Assembly: GCA_021107755.1 (NCBI GenBank)
Contig: JAIOSF010000017.1
Location: 1 to 46,451, forward strand
Source of the DNA: Arcobacteraceae bacterium
Lineage (GTDB): Bacteria > Campylobacterota > Campylobacteria > Campylobacterales > Arcobacteraceae
Direction: 5' to 3'
Length of the DNA stretch: 46,451 bases
Position numbers and translations under genes: made by a program. This document shows, one piece after another, positions 35,148 through 43,984 of this stretch. The stretch's first letter is position 1; each line of letters starts with the position of its first letter. The notes beneath the pieces were generated by a model, which had not been told where the DNA came from, did not search any database, and worked only from the letters and a program-made list of their open reading frames with translations.

Positions 35148-36863
35148 CTAGTATGTTCGTTCTTGTGGCTCAAAGTAACCCATTACTACATCCATATATT
35201 CTGTTTTTATATTTCCATCTTTATCCATATAAGCCATAGTATGTTTTAAGAAATTCTCATCATCTCTTGTTTGATACTCTTCTCTATAGTGAGCACCTCT
35301 ACTCTCTTTTCTATGGATTGCTCCATCAACTATAAATGAACTATAATCTAACATATGACTAAATTCAATAGCCTCTTGAAGATCAGTATTGTAGATTTTA
35401 GACTTGTCATCTATTCGTACATTTTTAAATCGTTCTTTAAGTTTTTTAATATTTTCTTGTTGTACTAAAAGTGATTTTTCTGTTCTAAATACACCAGCAT
35501 TATCTGTCATACCTTGTTGTAACTCTTCTCGTAAGGCTGGTACTTTTTCATTTCCACTTGATGTTCTAATAGATTCAATTCTTTCTAATGCAGGTGTTGC
35601 ATCTGTAACTTTTGCATCTTTAAAAGCGATACCTCTTTTTACATCCTCAACAATTGTTTGTCCCACATGTCTTCCAAAAAATAAAGCTTCAAGTACTGAG
35701 TTTGCACCAAGTCTATTTGCTCCATGTACACTTACACAACTACATTCACCAGCTGCATAAAAACCTTCTACAAACTCTTTAGTATTTTTTCGTACATGAC
35801 CATCTTTGTTTACTGGAATTCCACCCATAGAGTAGTGAGCAGTTGCAGCAATAGAGATTGGCTCTTTTATCATATCTTGACCTAGGAATGTAATAGCTAA
35901 ATCTCTTAATTCTGGAAGTCTAGTCATAATAATCTCTTCACCAAGATGTGTTAAGTCAATAAGTACATGGTCTTTATTTTCACCACAACCTCTACCTTCT
36001 AAAATCTCTTTTGTAATAGCTCTTGAAACAACATCTCTTGAAGCTAGTTCTAGTTTATTTGGAGCATATTTCTCCATAAATCTTTCACCTTTAGAGTTAT
36101 AAAGAATTCCTCCTTCACCTCTTGCTGCTTCAGAGATAAGAACACCACTTCCAGCTATACCTGTTGGGTGAAACTGTACAAACTCCATATCTTCTAGTGG
36201 AAGACCATGTCGTGCTACAATTGAAAGTGCATCACCTGTATTTGCATGAGCATTCGAGTTAATTCTAAAGGCTCTCCCGTATCCACCAGTTGCAAACATA
36301 ACAGCACGAGCATTGAATATCATAGGTTTACTATCAATTAAATCAAAAGCAAATACACCATTTACTTTTCCATTTTCATAAATTAAATCCGATACATAAT
36401 ATTCATCTTTAAAATCAACACCATCTCTATGCGCTTGTTCATATATTGTTTGAAGTAGTGTTAACCCTGTTCTATCTTTTGCATAACAGGCTCTTGGTTT
36501 ACTTTGACCACCAAATGGTCTTTGAGCAATTTTACCCTCATCATTTCTAGAAAATACTGCACCCATTCTTTCAGCCCATCTAATTGTTTCAGGAGCTTTT
36601 TCACACATTAGTTTTATAGCGTCTTGATCACCTAAGTAATCACTTCCTTTTACTGTGTCAAACTCATGAAGCTCAACAGTGTCTTCTTCACTTAAAGCGG
36701 CATTTATACCACCTTGAGCTGCCCCTGAGTGGCTTCTTAGTGGATGAAGTTTTGTTAGTACACATACACTTAAACCAGCGTGAGCAGCTTCTCTAGCAGC
36801 AGCACATCCAGCAAGTCCAGCACCAACAATAACAACATCATATTTATGAATTGGAATACTCAT
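35148..36863 (-). CDS. sdhA: Succinate dehydrogenase/fumarate reductase flavoprotein subunit
   Basis: Catalytic subunit with covalently bound FAD. The dinucleotide fold is [14 protein letters not shown] (10-23); H45 in [11 protein letters not shown] is the FAD attachment site; the active-site region includes HPTGI and REYQTRDD near the C-terminus, and [19 protein letters not shown]. There is no twin-arginine signal, so it is cytoplasmic, unlike the periplasmic methylmenaquinol:fumarate reductases of Wolinella and Campylobacter. AGAAGGAAC precedes the ATG. 571 residues. Confidence 0.95.
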   Translation of the reverse strand: MSIPIHKYDVVIVGAGLAGCAAAREAAHAGLSVCVLTKLHPLRSHSGAAQGGINAALSEEDTVELHEFDTVKGSDYLGDQDAIKLMCEKAPETIRWAERMGAVFSRNDEGKIAQRPFGGQSKPRACYAKDRTGLTLLQTIYEQAHRDGVDFKDEYYVSDLIYENGKVNGVFAFDLIDSKPMIFNARAVMFATGGYGRAFRINSNAHANTGDALSIVARHGLPLEDMEFVQFHPTGIAGSGVLISEAARGEGGILYNSKGERFMEKYAPNKLELASRDVVSRAITKEILEGRGCGENKDHVLIDLTHLGEEIIMTRLPELRDLAITFLGQDMIKEPISIAATAHYSMGGIPVNKDGHVRKNTKEFVEGFYAAGECSCVSVHGANRLGANSVLEALFFGRHVGQTIVEDVKRGIAFKDAKVTDATPALERIESIRTSSGNEKVPALREELQQGMTDNAGVFRTEKSLLVQQENIKKLKERFKNVRIDDKSKIYNTDLQEAIEFSHMLDYSSFIVDGAIHRKESRGAHYREEYQTRDDENFLKHTMAYMDKDGNIKTEYMDVVMGYFEPQERTY

Positions 36864-36991
36864 ATTTGTTCCTTCTAATTGTTTTGGATTAAAATTAATT
36901 TGTATTTATTCTACAGAAGTTTTATATATAAGTTTATTAAATAATTAGCATGTGGGTAAAAAGAGCTGAATACTCTGTTACAAATTGAAGC

Positions 36992-37017
36992 AGTGAAAAG
37001 TAATTTTACTTTTCACT
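36992..37017. promoter_or_regulatory. Perfect hairpin between the fusion gene and sdhA
   Basis: AGTGAAAAGTA at 36992-37002 pairs with TACTTTTCACT at 37007-37017 (11 bp, 4-nt loop). No T-run follows on the minus strand. It may be a weak terminator, an attenuator or an mRNA processing or stability site setting different levels for the fusion gene and sdhABE. Confidence 0.55.
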
Positions 37018-37024
37018 AGAAGGG

Positions 37025-38095
37025 TTATTGTAAAAATGGCACGCTTACTTTATGATTTTTCAATCCAAGTGTTACTAGATTTTTTTCACCATTTACTATA
37101 TGGTTGAATTGTTGTATTGTTATAATTGGAAGTTGTATCTCTCTTCCTACAACTTTTTCAATCTCTTTTTGTTTATTATCAAAAAGTTTAAAAGCATCTT
37201 GACTTTTAACCACAATAAAATCGGCATTATTATCTTTTGCTTCTAACAAAATATTTCCAGCAATCTTATATGAGAATGTTTTATTAACACTTTGACTATG
37301 AAGTGCTAAGTCATCACTTTTTGAATCTATATGAATATATTTTGCATCACTAGTTAGTACAGATTTTTCTAAAAATTGAGTATCTGTTATATCATATACT
37401 GCAATATTAAAATCTGTAAATTTTTGTACAACTGTGTCAACAGTTATCTCTTCATCTATCTGGCTAGTAGTTTGTTTTTTTGTTACTTCTTGTAGTAATG
37501 TATTTATTTGATTCTTATATTCTGTATTGATATTTAGAACTCTGTTGTCTTTTGAAGTATTGTACCAAATACCATTATTTTCATCACTAATTAACTGAAT
37601 GATTTCATTCTTTAATTCAGGATTAGTTTTTATAATATCACTAGCTATTAAAATACTATGATCTCCAATATATTCTTTATTTACATTAAGTGTATTTGAA
37701 GAATAATATTCAAATTGTAAATTTTGAGCATAGTTCTCTTTTTGTTCATTAGATAAATATTTATCAAAAATAGCAAGTTTTTCAAAAAAATCATCATTAT
37801 TGATTGTTAAATCATCTATTGCTCTATAGCTGCTTACTGGTTCTATTATAAACTCATTTGATGTAGCATTTACTATATCTTCTACTAAATCAGTAGTTCT
37901 TACAAAGATATTGTTAATTTTAATTCCAAATTTTTCCACTTTCTTAAAGCTAAATTTTTCATTTTCATAAAGATTATTTAATAAATCTAAAATTGTGTCA
38001 TTAGTATTGTAAGTGGTTTTATATTTTTTATAGTAAGGTAAATAATCATTCTTATGATTAAATCTAAATAACTCTACTAAAAGTTCGTTGTTCAT
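37025..38095 (-). CDS. Cysteine-free SdhB/SdhE-like fusion protein, function unknown
   Basis: 356 residues without any cysteine. Residues 5-205 align with the SdhB encoded 3 kb downstream: LFRFNHKNDYLPYY compared with VFRFNKDTDYLPHY, NVNKEYIG with EVNSEYLG, NGIWY with SGIWD. All cluster cysteines that align are replaced (for example E54, K59, N62; A123, L126, E129, S133; N179, K182, R185, I189). Residues 230-356 align with the second CCG domain of the HdrB-like subunit: the pentapeptide DNNAD is shared, CC is D262-L263, and CPLC is SQDA (298-301). AGAGGAAC precedes the ATG. It cannot carry iron-sulfur clusters; a structural, assembly or regulatory role for the Sdh complex is inferred. Confidence 0.85.
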   Translation of the reverse strand: MNNELLVELFRFNHKNDYLPYYKKYKTTYNTNDTILDLLNNLYENEKFSFKKVEKFGIKINNIFVRTTDLVEDIVNATSNEFIIEPVSSYRAIDDLTINNDDFFEKLAIFDKYLSNEQKENYAQNLQFEYYSSNTLNVNKEYIGDHSILIASDIIKTNPELKNEIIQLISDENNGIWYNTSKDNRVLNINTEYKNQINTLLQEVTKKQTTSQIDEEITVDTVVQKFTDFNIAVYDITDTQFLEKSVLTSDAKYIHIDSKSDDLALHSQSVNKTFSYKIAGNILLEAKDNNADFIVVKSQDAFKLFDNKQKEIEKVVGREIQLPIITIQQFNHIVNGEKNLVTLGLKNHKVSVPFLQ

Positions 38096-38123
38096 AAATG
38101 TTCCTCTTCTTGAATATTTAGAT

Positions 38124-38129
38124 ATTATA
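38124..38129 (-). promoter_or_regulatory. Putative -10 box of the fusion gene and sdh operon
   Basis: TATAAT on the minus strand, about 28 bases ahead of the ATG at 38095. No clear -35. Confidence 0.5.
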
Positions 38130-38201
38130 TAAAAAATAGTATTAAAAGATGAAAAAAAGATAGGAACTAAATAGAGGTTTTTAGAAATCTATCTAAATGT
38201 A

Positions 38202-38237
38202 TAAAAAACAAACACCCGTAGAGTTTTCCCACAGGTG
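38202..38237 (-). terminator. Rho-independent terminator of the cytochrome c gene
   Basis: On the minus strand CACCTGTGG and CTACGGGTG pair over 9 bp with G-U pairs, loop of 7, followed by TTTGTTTTTT. It ends the cytochrome transcript before the sdh promoter. Confidence 0.8.
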
Positions 38238-38243
38238 ATTTTA

Positions 38244-38540
38244 TTATTTGTTGGTTACTATATGTTCAGCTAAAGCTTCAATATCTTTATCCTCTAAGCT
38301 AGCAACTTGACCTCTCATAATCCCTTTCATAGGACCACCATAAGTTCCTGCTTTATATCCTTGTAATGCTTTTACAATATCATCTTTTGACATATCAGCT
38401 ACAATTTTTGATTTACCTAAAGCTACTTTTTCAGCTTTAACTCCATGACATCCAGCACATTTTTTATAAAGAACATCTCCACCATTTGCGAATAAACTTG
38501 TTGTAGCTATAAGTGCTACTGTTGCAATTATCTTTTTCAT
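38244..38540 (-). CDS. Periplasmic class I c-type cytochrome
   Basis: 98-residue precursor. Signal peptide about 1-19 (SLFANG). One haem-binding motif CAGCH (C28, C31, H32) and candidate methionine ligands M71 and M75 in GGPMKGIMRGQ. It resembles the c553-type monohaem cytochromes of Campylobacterota, which shuttle electrons to oxidases or peroxidases. AAAGGAG precedes the ATG. An 81-base gap with its own terminator suggests it is at least partly expressed alone. Confidence 0.92.
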   Translation of the reverse strand: MKKIIATVALIATTSLFANGGDVLYKKCAGCHGVKAEKVALGKSKIVADMSKDDIVKALQGYKAGTYGGPMKGIMRGQVASLEDKDIEALAEHIVTNK

Positions 38541-38621
38541 TTTGAACTCCTTTTGTTTTATAATTAGAAGTATAAAAGAAAATTGTGAATTGATTGTGAA
38601 GTAGTTAAAAAGTTTTAAAGT

Positions 38622-38951
38622 TTATTTGAGTTTCCCAAATACTTTGTATTTTTCCCAATAGATATCTATAGCTTTTCGTAGCTCTTCATCTTTGAGTGTC
38701 GTTTTTTTCTTGATACCATATCTTTTTATAAAAGCTTCTGGCATCACAGTTGTATCTACAGTTGGGTTTTGTAAATATTCTATAAGAGATTTTTTGACAT
38801 TTTTTTCACTACTATATTTTAAAAGGTATCTAAAAAAGAGTTTTTCTAATGTTACATCAATTTTTTGATGACATGAGCTACAGTTTGTTTGATAGATATC
38901 TGCGAATACTATATTGACAAAAAGTATAATAGACAGGAATATTTTTACCAT
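38622..38951 (-). CDS. Small exported c-type cytochrome-like protein
   Basis: 109 residues with a signal peptide (about 1-17, VFADI) and one CSSCH haem motif (C24, C27, H28). M70 in TVMPEAF is a candidate sixth ligand. It overlaps the end of the histidine kinase gene by 7 bases, so it is tied to the two-component system and may be involved in sensing redox state or be its target. Function unproved. Confidence 0.8.
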   Translation of the reverse strand: MVKIFLSIILFVNIVFADIYQTNCSSCHQKIDVTLEKLFFRYLLKYSSEKNVKKSLIEYLQNPTVDTTVMPEAFIKRYGIKKKTTLKDEELRKAIDIYWEKYKVFGKLK

Positions 38952-40132
38952 TGTATTGTTACCTTTGTCTCTTTATTTTCTATTGAGGTGATAGTGATAT
39001 TGAGATTATACTCTTTTGCAATCATCGATACAATACTCAATCCTATCCCAAATCCACCAACACTTTTATCAAATCTACTATATCTATCAAACATCATCTT
39101 TATTTGTTCTTTTTTTATCCCTCTTCCTGTATTACTAATAGTAAGTGTATTGTGTGTAAGAGTGATATCTATTGTTCCATTGATAATATTGTATTTAATA
39201 GCATTAGAGAGAAGATTATCAATCAGTTTAGAAAATTTAATTTTATCAATATAAAGTGTGATATCATCTTCAAGAGTTGTGTTGATTTTTATTTTTTTTA
39301 TGTTTGAGAGGGTTTTAAAGTATTCTACCCTTTGTTTGATGATTTCACTTATATTGAGGTTTTCATTTTGTGATATTATTTTATTATTTAAAGTTAGATA
39401 GGTTAAATCTTGATAGATATTTGAGATAGTCTTTGCTCCTATATCAATACGGTTAAGTTTTTTTAAAAGTTTAACATCAAGGGTAGTTTTATCTATCATC
39501 TCTATATTTGCAACAATTGTACTCACCGGGGTGTTTAGTTCATGGGTGGTGTCTTTTATAAATCTATCAAGTAAATGAAGAGCATCTCTAAGAGGCTTTA
39601 GAAAAAGTTGTAGTAAAAAATATCCAATAAAGGTCATAAATATAAAAGCTAAACTACCATACAAAAGAATATCGTGTTTTATTTTTCCAAGCCATAATTT
39701 ATCATCAGTAACTTCAATAATAATATATTTTGCTCCTAGATAATAAGACTCAGGTTGGTTTATAAAATGAATTTTATTTTCAACCAAATAGATTGATTTC
39801 TCAAATTGTATTTGCTTTGATTGTAAAGTTGAAAAAATCTGTGTTTTGTCACTATCATATATTGCAGATTCAAATCTCCCATCTCTTGGGTAGTTTTTAT
39901 ATGTTTCAAAGTTAAGGTGCATATATTTTATAATCGTGATAAGGTCATTTGAATATTCTTCTAAAAGAACTCTTTTTTCTTGAAGCATTAAGTCTTTTTG
40001 AAAGTTATAATATAAAAAGGATATGGTACTTATGATGATAATTGTTAAAAAAGAGTAAAGAGCCAAAAAACTAAAAAGTGTTTTTTTCTCTTTTTTAATT
40101 AAATCTATATCCAAGCTTTTTAATACTAACAA
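38945..40132 (-). CDS. Sensor histidine kinase
   Basis: 395 residues. Membrane segments at about 20-42 and 157-177 flank a periplasmic sensor of about 115 residues. The phosphoacceptor is H197 in DTTHELNTPVS; the ATPase domain has NLLSNAIKYN, ISNTGRGI and GFGIGLSIV. The start appears to be TTG, 38 bases inside the response regulator gene, with AGGAAAAG upstream. Partner of the regulator encoded before it. The kinase starts with no HAMP domain that I can recognise. Confidence 0.92.
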   Translation of the reverse strand: MLVLKSLDIDLIKKEKKTLFSFLALYSFLTIIIISTISFLYYNFQKDLMLQEKRVLLEEYSNDLITIIKYMHLNFETYKNYPRDGRFESAIYDSDKTQIFSTLQSKQIQFEKSIYLVENKIHFINQPESYYLGAKYIIIEVTDDKLWLGKIKHDILLYGSLAFIFMTFIGYFLLQLFLKPLRDALHLLDRFIKDTTHELNTPVSTIVANIEMIDKTTLDVKLLKKLNRIDIGAKTISNIYQDLTYLTLNNKIISQNENLNISEIIKQRVEYFKTLSNIKKIKINTTLEDDITLYIDKIKFSKLIDNLLSNAIKYNIINGTIDITLTHNTLTISNTGRGIKKEQIKMMFDRYSRFDKSVGGFGIGLSIVSMIAKEYNLNITITSIENKETKVTIQW

Positions 40133-40760
40133 TTTTTTCTTTTCCTATATATTTTCTTAAAACTTTTATATATGTTCGCAAAGATGTCTCACTTGGAGTT
40201 TCATCATATTCCCAAAGTGTATCATGTATTTTTTCGTGAGACAATGGTACATCTCTATTTTGTAAAAAAAGTTTTAAAAGTTTTATCTCTTTGGTATTGA
40301 GTTGGATTTTTTCCTCTTTTACAAGCAGTAAATCTGTATCTATATCAAAAGATATATCTTTATCGATCTCAATTCGCTGTGAAGTGTTATGAAAATATCC
40401 TCTTTTTAAAATAGTTTCAATTCGAAACAGTAACTCTTTAAGTTCAAAAGGTTTTCGTATATAATCATCACCACCACTTTTGTATCCCTCTTCTAATGAA
40501 TCAATTGAGTTTAAAGAGGTTATATAGATTGCTGGAGTTGTGATATTGTTTTCTCTTTGCTCTTTTAATAAAGTAAACCCATCTATGTAGGGTACATTTA
40601 CATCTAGTAAAAACAGATCAAAGTTTTGTTCATAGATAATCTCATTGGCTTCTTTACCATCATAGGCACACACTACTTCAAAATTATTATCTTCTAAAAA
40701 GTCTTCTAAAGTTTGACTTAAACTCATATCATCTTCTAAAAGGAGTATTTTGTTTTTCAT
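40095..40760 (-). CDS. OmpR/PhoB-family response regulator
   Basis: 221 residues. Receiver domain with acidic pair in LLLEDD, phosphoacceptor D53 in FLLDVNVPYIDG and Lys in YIRKPFE. The C-terminal winged helix (about 125-221) ends TYIKVLRKYIGKEKIVSIKKLGYRFN, typical of OmpR-type DNA-binding domains. Probable transcription regulator working with the overlapping kinase gene; targets may include this operon. Confidence 0.94.
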   Translation of the reverse strand: MKNKILLLEDDMSLSQTLEDFLEDNNFEVVCAYDGKEANEIIYEQNFDLFLLDVNVPYIDGFTLLKEQRENNITTPAIYITSLNSIDSLEEGYKSGGDDYIRKPFELKELLFRIETILKRGYFHNTSQRIEIDKDISFDIDTDLLLVKEEKIQLNTKEIKLLKLFLQNRDVPLSHEKIHDTLWEYDETPSETSLRTYIKVLRKYIGKEKIVSIKKLGYRFN

Positions 40761-40762
40761 AG

Positions 40763-40981
40763 CTACTTTTTATCTATTTTATGTTTGTTTTTATTATAAC
40801 TTTCTAACTGTTTTTTTGTCATACTTTTTTTCCGATTTTCTAATTCTTGTATAAACTTACTTTGATTTTGAGGCTTTACATAGCCCATGATAGCTAATAG
40901 TTCTTGCGTACTCATCTCACTATAGTCAACACAAAAAGCAGTTTGTACCATAATAAAAAATAGTAATAAAAATTTAGTCAT
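40763..40981 (-). CDS. Small exported protein, DUF1104-like
   Basis: 72 residues with a signal peptide (about 1-17, TAFCVD). The mature part has YSEMSTQELLAIMGYV, then a lysine-rich helix. The pattern recalls DUF1104 proteins found in Campylobacter and Helicobacter, of unknown function. It precedes the response regulator gene by two bases and overlaps the upstream gene by eight. Periplasmic location next to a sensor kinase suggests a sensing accessory, as inference. Confidence 0.7.
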   Translation of the reverse strand: MTKFLLLFFIMVQTAFCVDYSEMSTQELLAIMGYVKPQNQSKFIQELENRKKSMTKKQLESYNKNKHKIDKK

Positions 40982-41222
40982 TATTTAAATTCCGAAGAAT
41001 CTTTTTACTTTTTTTAATTTGAAGTTTAATGATTGCATAATCTTCTTCTAAATCTTCCAATTTATTTTTAAATTTTTTATCTTTGATCTTCTCTCTTATC
41101 TCTTTTCTTTTTGTTCTTAGTTCTTTGATTAACTCTTTTATTTTTTCTCTTTTAGACTCTTTTTTAGAGAGTTTTATATCAAAAGCATCTTTTACAGATT
41201 TGATAAATTTTTTTATTCCCAT
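40974..41222 (-). CDS. Highly charged helical protein, function unknown
   Basis: 82 residues, about half Lys, Glu, Arg and Asp, predicted to be almost all helix (IKELIKELRTKRKEIREKIK) and probably a coiled coil. No signal or membrane segment. AAAGGAAAATCAAATG supplies the ribosome site. It lies 12 bases after the Na/Pi transporter-like gene and overlaps the DUF1104-like gene. Family not recognised. Confidence 0.68.
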   Translation of the reverse strand: MGIKKFIKSVKDAFDIKLSKKESKREKIKELIKELRTKRKEIREKIKDKKFKNKLEDLEEDYAIIKLQIKKSKKILRNLNND

Positions 41223-41234
41223 TTGATTTTCCTT

Positions 41235-43058
41235 TTAGTTATTACTGAGTAAATCATCAATATCTTCATCATCTACTAAAATATTATTTGCTAAGTTTGT
41301 ATCTACAAATATAACCTCCGCCATATCTATAAGGTTTTTACTTATATCATAGGCATAAGTACTATCATTCATTAATGATGTTGCCATCTCAGCTGTTATA
41401 AGATTTTCCCTTATGAGATTATCAAGTCTCCCATTTGCCATCATATCATATCTTTGTGAATGTAATTTTGCTTTAGAGAGTATCAAAACAACCTCATGTT
41501 GCTCTTTCACAGTTGCGAGAGAATTTATATCTCGTAAGAGTACAACTAAATCTTCTCTTAATTGATTATACTGTTCTTTCACATAAGTGTTTTTACTTTT
41601 TGAGTATTTAATAAGGTTTTTTTGAAGATGTTTTGTATCTTTCACAGCTTCAACAATATCTCTTGCAGCTACTTTTAGTTTATATAAATACTCTATATTA
41701 TGGGAGTTTTCTTCAGTGTTCATATTTCCCTGAGCTCTTGTAGCAAAATCTATAATTTGTCCATATATACCTTTTATTTTGTATCTATAAAATGCATCAA
41801 TATCAATATATTCACTAGAGTAAGCATCTTGTATCACTTGTTTGGTATCCATATCAGAAGCAAGATTTTTCTTCTTTACATTGATACCATGGATAATGAT
41901 TTTAAATCCATTAGCAAAGAGATGTTGTACTTCTTTGGTTATAGCAGACATAGCAACATCAGGTATTGCTAATATTGAGCTATCTAAATATTTTGCTTTT
42001 CCAACTTCAGTACTTGTTGGTATAAATCTTTTATTTAGAAATGTAACTAAATATTTAATAAATGGTGAGACAATTAATACCCCTACCACATTAAATATAG
42101 TATGAAATAGTGCTAATTTCATTGCATAGTTTTCAACCCCAATACCTATAAGAGAAGATATAAAATCAACTAAATCTGTAAGTTGATAGATAAATATAAT
42201 AGCTATTGCTCCAGTAATCATATTAAATATAAAATGAGCAAGAGCGAGCCTTTTCCCATTTTCATTTGATTTTAAAGCCCCAATAACAGCTGTTACGGTT
42301 GTTCCTAAATTTGCACCAATTGCAAGTGCTAAAGCATTTGCATATTCAATTTGTCCAGTAGCAAGAGCTGTTATAATTATAGCCATAGTAGCACTACTAG
42401 ATTGGATGATAATAGTTGCAACTGCTCCAACTAATACATAAACAAAAACACCAAGATACCCATCCATAGCATAAGAAGCAAGATTCATTCCTTCTTTTAA
42501 GACCTCAAATCCATCTTTCATGTATCCAATACCAAGAAAAATAACCCCTAACCCAATAAGAATAGAAGCTATACCTTTCCAAGCTTTATCTTTTAAAACA
42601 ATAGGTATTAAAATACCCATAACAATCATAGGCATAGCATAGGCAGAGATTTTAATTTTAAGACCAAACATTGAGACAAGCCAAGCAGTTGTTGTTGAAC
42701 CAATATTTGATCCAAAAATAATCCCCACAGCAGAAGCTAAAGTGATAAGTTCTGCTGTTAAGAATGAGATAACAATCACAGAGAGTAGACTAGAACTTTG
42801 TACTATAGAAGTTGCTACAAAACCTGTAGTGATAGCTTTTGGTGTTGTATTAGTGAATTTTTCTAAAACTTGCTCAAGCATACCACCACTAAAAGTTCTA
42901 AAACCACTCTCCATGTACTCCATACCGATTAAAAATAGAGCAATACCACCTAGTATCATACTTACATTTGGGTAAAATCCTAAAAACACCAAAGCAACTA
43001 GTAGTATGGCTATAATAATTGGTGTTATTAATCTTTTATAAAAATTGGTATCCAACAT
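41235..43058 (-). CDS. Na/Pi cotransporter family protein (PhoU-like C-terminus)
   Basis: 607 residues. The N-terminal part (to about 345) has the two inverted repeats of the NptA family, each with a QSSS motif (87-90 and 219-222) followed by GSNIGSTTTAWL and GANLGTTVTAVIG. The C-terminal 230 residues are helical and PhoU-like. Members carry phosphate or have unknown substrates. First gene of an operon with a two-component system and a cytochrome. AGG sits ahead of the ATG. Confidence 0.9.
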   Translation of the reverse strand: MLDTNFYKRLITPIIIAILLVALVFLGFYPNVSMILGGIALFLIGMEYMESGFRTFSGGMLEQVLEKFTNTTPKAITTGFVATSIVQSSSLLSVIVISFLTAELITLASAVGIIFGSNIGSTTTAWLVSMFGLKIKISAYAMPMIVMGILIPIVLKDKAWKGIASILIGLGVIFLGIGYMKDGFEVLKEGMNLASYAMDGYLGVFVYVLVGAVATIIIQSSSATMAIIITALATGQIEYANALALAIGANLGTTVTAVIGALKSNENGKRLALAHFIFNMITGAIAIIFIYQLTDLVDFISSLIGIGVENYAMKLALFHTIFNVVGVLIVSPFIKYLVTFLNKRFIPTSTEVGKAKYLDSSILAIPDVAMSAITKEVQHLFANGFKIIIHGINVKKKNLASDMDTKQVIQDAYSSEYIDIDAFYRYKIKGIYGQIIDFATRAQGNMNTEENSHNIEYLYKLKVAARDIVEAVKDTKHLQKNLIKYSKSKNTYVKEQYNQLREDLVVLLRDINSLATVKEQHEVVLILSKAKLHSQRYDMMANGRLDNLIRENLITAEMATSLMNDSTYAYDISKNLIDMAEVIFVDTNLANNILVDDEDIDDLLSNN

Positions 43059-43149
43059 TTAAACCTCGTTAAAATTATATATGGCTATATTGTACAGCTA
43101 CTATTCTTAAAAAGATATACTGAAGTTATAGTATGATTAGTTGATAGGT

Positions 43150-43178
43150 TTTACTCTTAATAATAAATTTGATATAAT
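43150..43178 (+). promoter_or_regulatory. Putative promoter of nadE
   Basis: TATAAT at 43173-43178 with a weak TTTACT 17 bases upstream. Transcription would start near 43185, which rules out the longer frame from 43141 and supports the ATG at 43207. Confidence 0.5.
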
Positions 43179-43206
43179 CATCCAATATATAAATATGAGG
43201 ATTGAT

Positions 43207-43971
43207 ATGAACTATAAGTCTATAAAAGAACAAATGATTAGTTTTTTAAAAAATGAAGTCTCAAATATTGGATTAAAAAAAGTTGTAGTAGGTATAAGTG
43301 GTGGACTTGACTCTGCAATAGTTGCAGTTCTATGTAAAGAGGCTTTTGGAGAGAATATGCACGGTGTTTTTCTCCCATCACATTTCTCTAGTGATGCAAG
43401 TATTGTTGATGCAAAAGAGCTTTGTGACAAGTTTGATATCTCCTATGAAGTAGTTGAAATTGCACCTATGGTAAAAGGGTATTTTGACCATGTTTCTGAA
43501 GCAACAGCTTTAAGAATGGGAAATTTTAGTGCAAGAATGAGAATGGCAGTTTTATATGATATAAGTGCTAGAGAAAATGCAGTTGTTGTGGGAACTTCAA
43601 ATAAATCAGAGATACTATTAGGATATGGGACTTTATACGGAGATACAGCGTGTGCTATAAATCCAATAGGGCAAATGTACAAAAGTGATGAGTTTGAGTT
43701 TGCAAGATTTTTGGGGGTGCCTGAGTCAATTATTAATAAAAAACCAAGTGCTGATTTATGGGAAGGTCAAAGTGATGAAGAGGAGCTTGGATATTCGTAT
43801 AAGACAATGGATGATGTTTTAAAAGAGCTTGTTGATCATGGTAAAAGTAAAGAAGATTTAATCCTTAATGGTGTAGATGAAAAATTAATCCATATGTTAG
43901 AGCATAGAATGGTTTCTAATGCTTTTAAAGGAAAACTACCTACTATCGCAGATATAGATTTTATAAAATAG
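43207..43971 (+). CDS. nadE: NAD+ synthetase
   Basis: Amidates deamido-NAD to NAD using ATP and ammonia; no glutaminase domain is present. The ATP-pyrophosphatase P-loop is SGGLDS (31-36). Other signatures are FSARMRMAVLYDISARENAVVVGTSNKSE-type sequence, visible in part as VVGTSNKSEILLGYGT, and KKPSADLWEGQSDE. The start at 43207 (254 residues) has GAGGAT in front. Followed 13 bases later by the aminotransferase gene. Confidence 0.95.
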   Translation: MNYKSIKEQMISFLKNEVSNIGLKKVVVGISGGLDSAIVAVLCKEAFGENMHGVFLPSHFSSDASIVDAKELCDKFDISYEVVEIAPMVKGYFDHVSEATALRMGNFSARMRMAVLYDISARENAVVVGTSNKSEILLGYGTLYGDTACAINPIGQMYKSDEFEFARFLGVPESIINKKPSADLWEGQSDEEELGYSYKTMDDVLKELVDHGKSKEDLILNGVDEKLIHMLEHRMVSNAFKGKLPTIADIDFIK

Positions 43972-43984
43972 AAAGGGACACAAT

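Noticed and set aside
43141-43206. Longer nadE start adding 22 residues
   Set aside because: The -10 box at 43173-43178 and the ribosome site GAGGAT support the ATG at 43207; the extension is not NadE-like.
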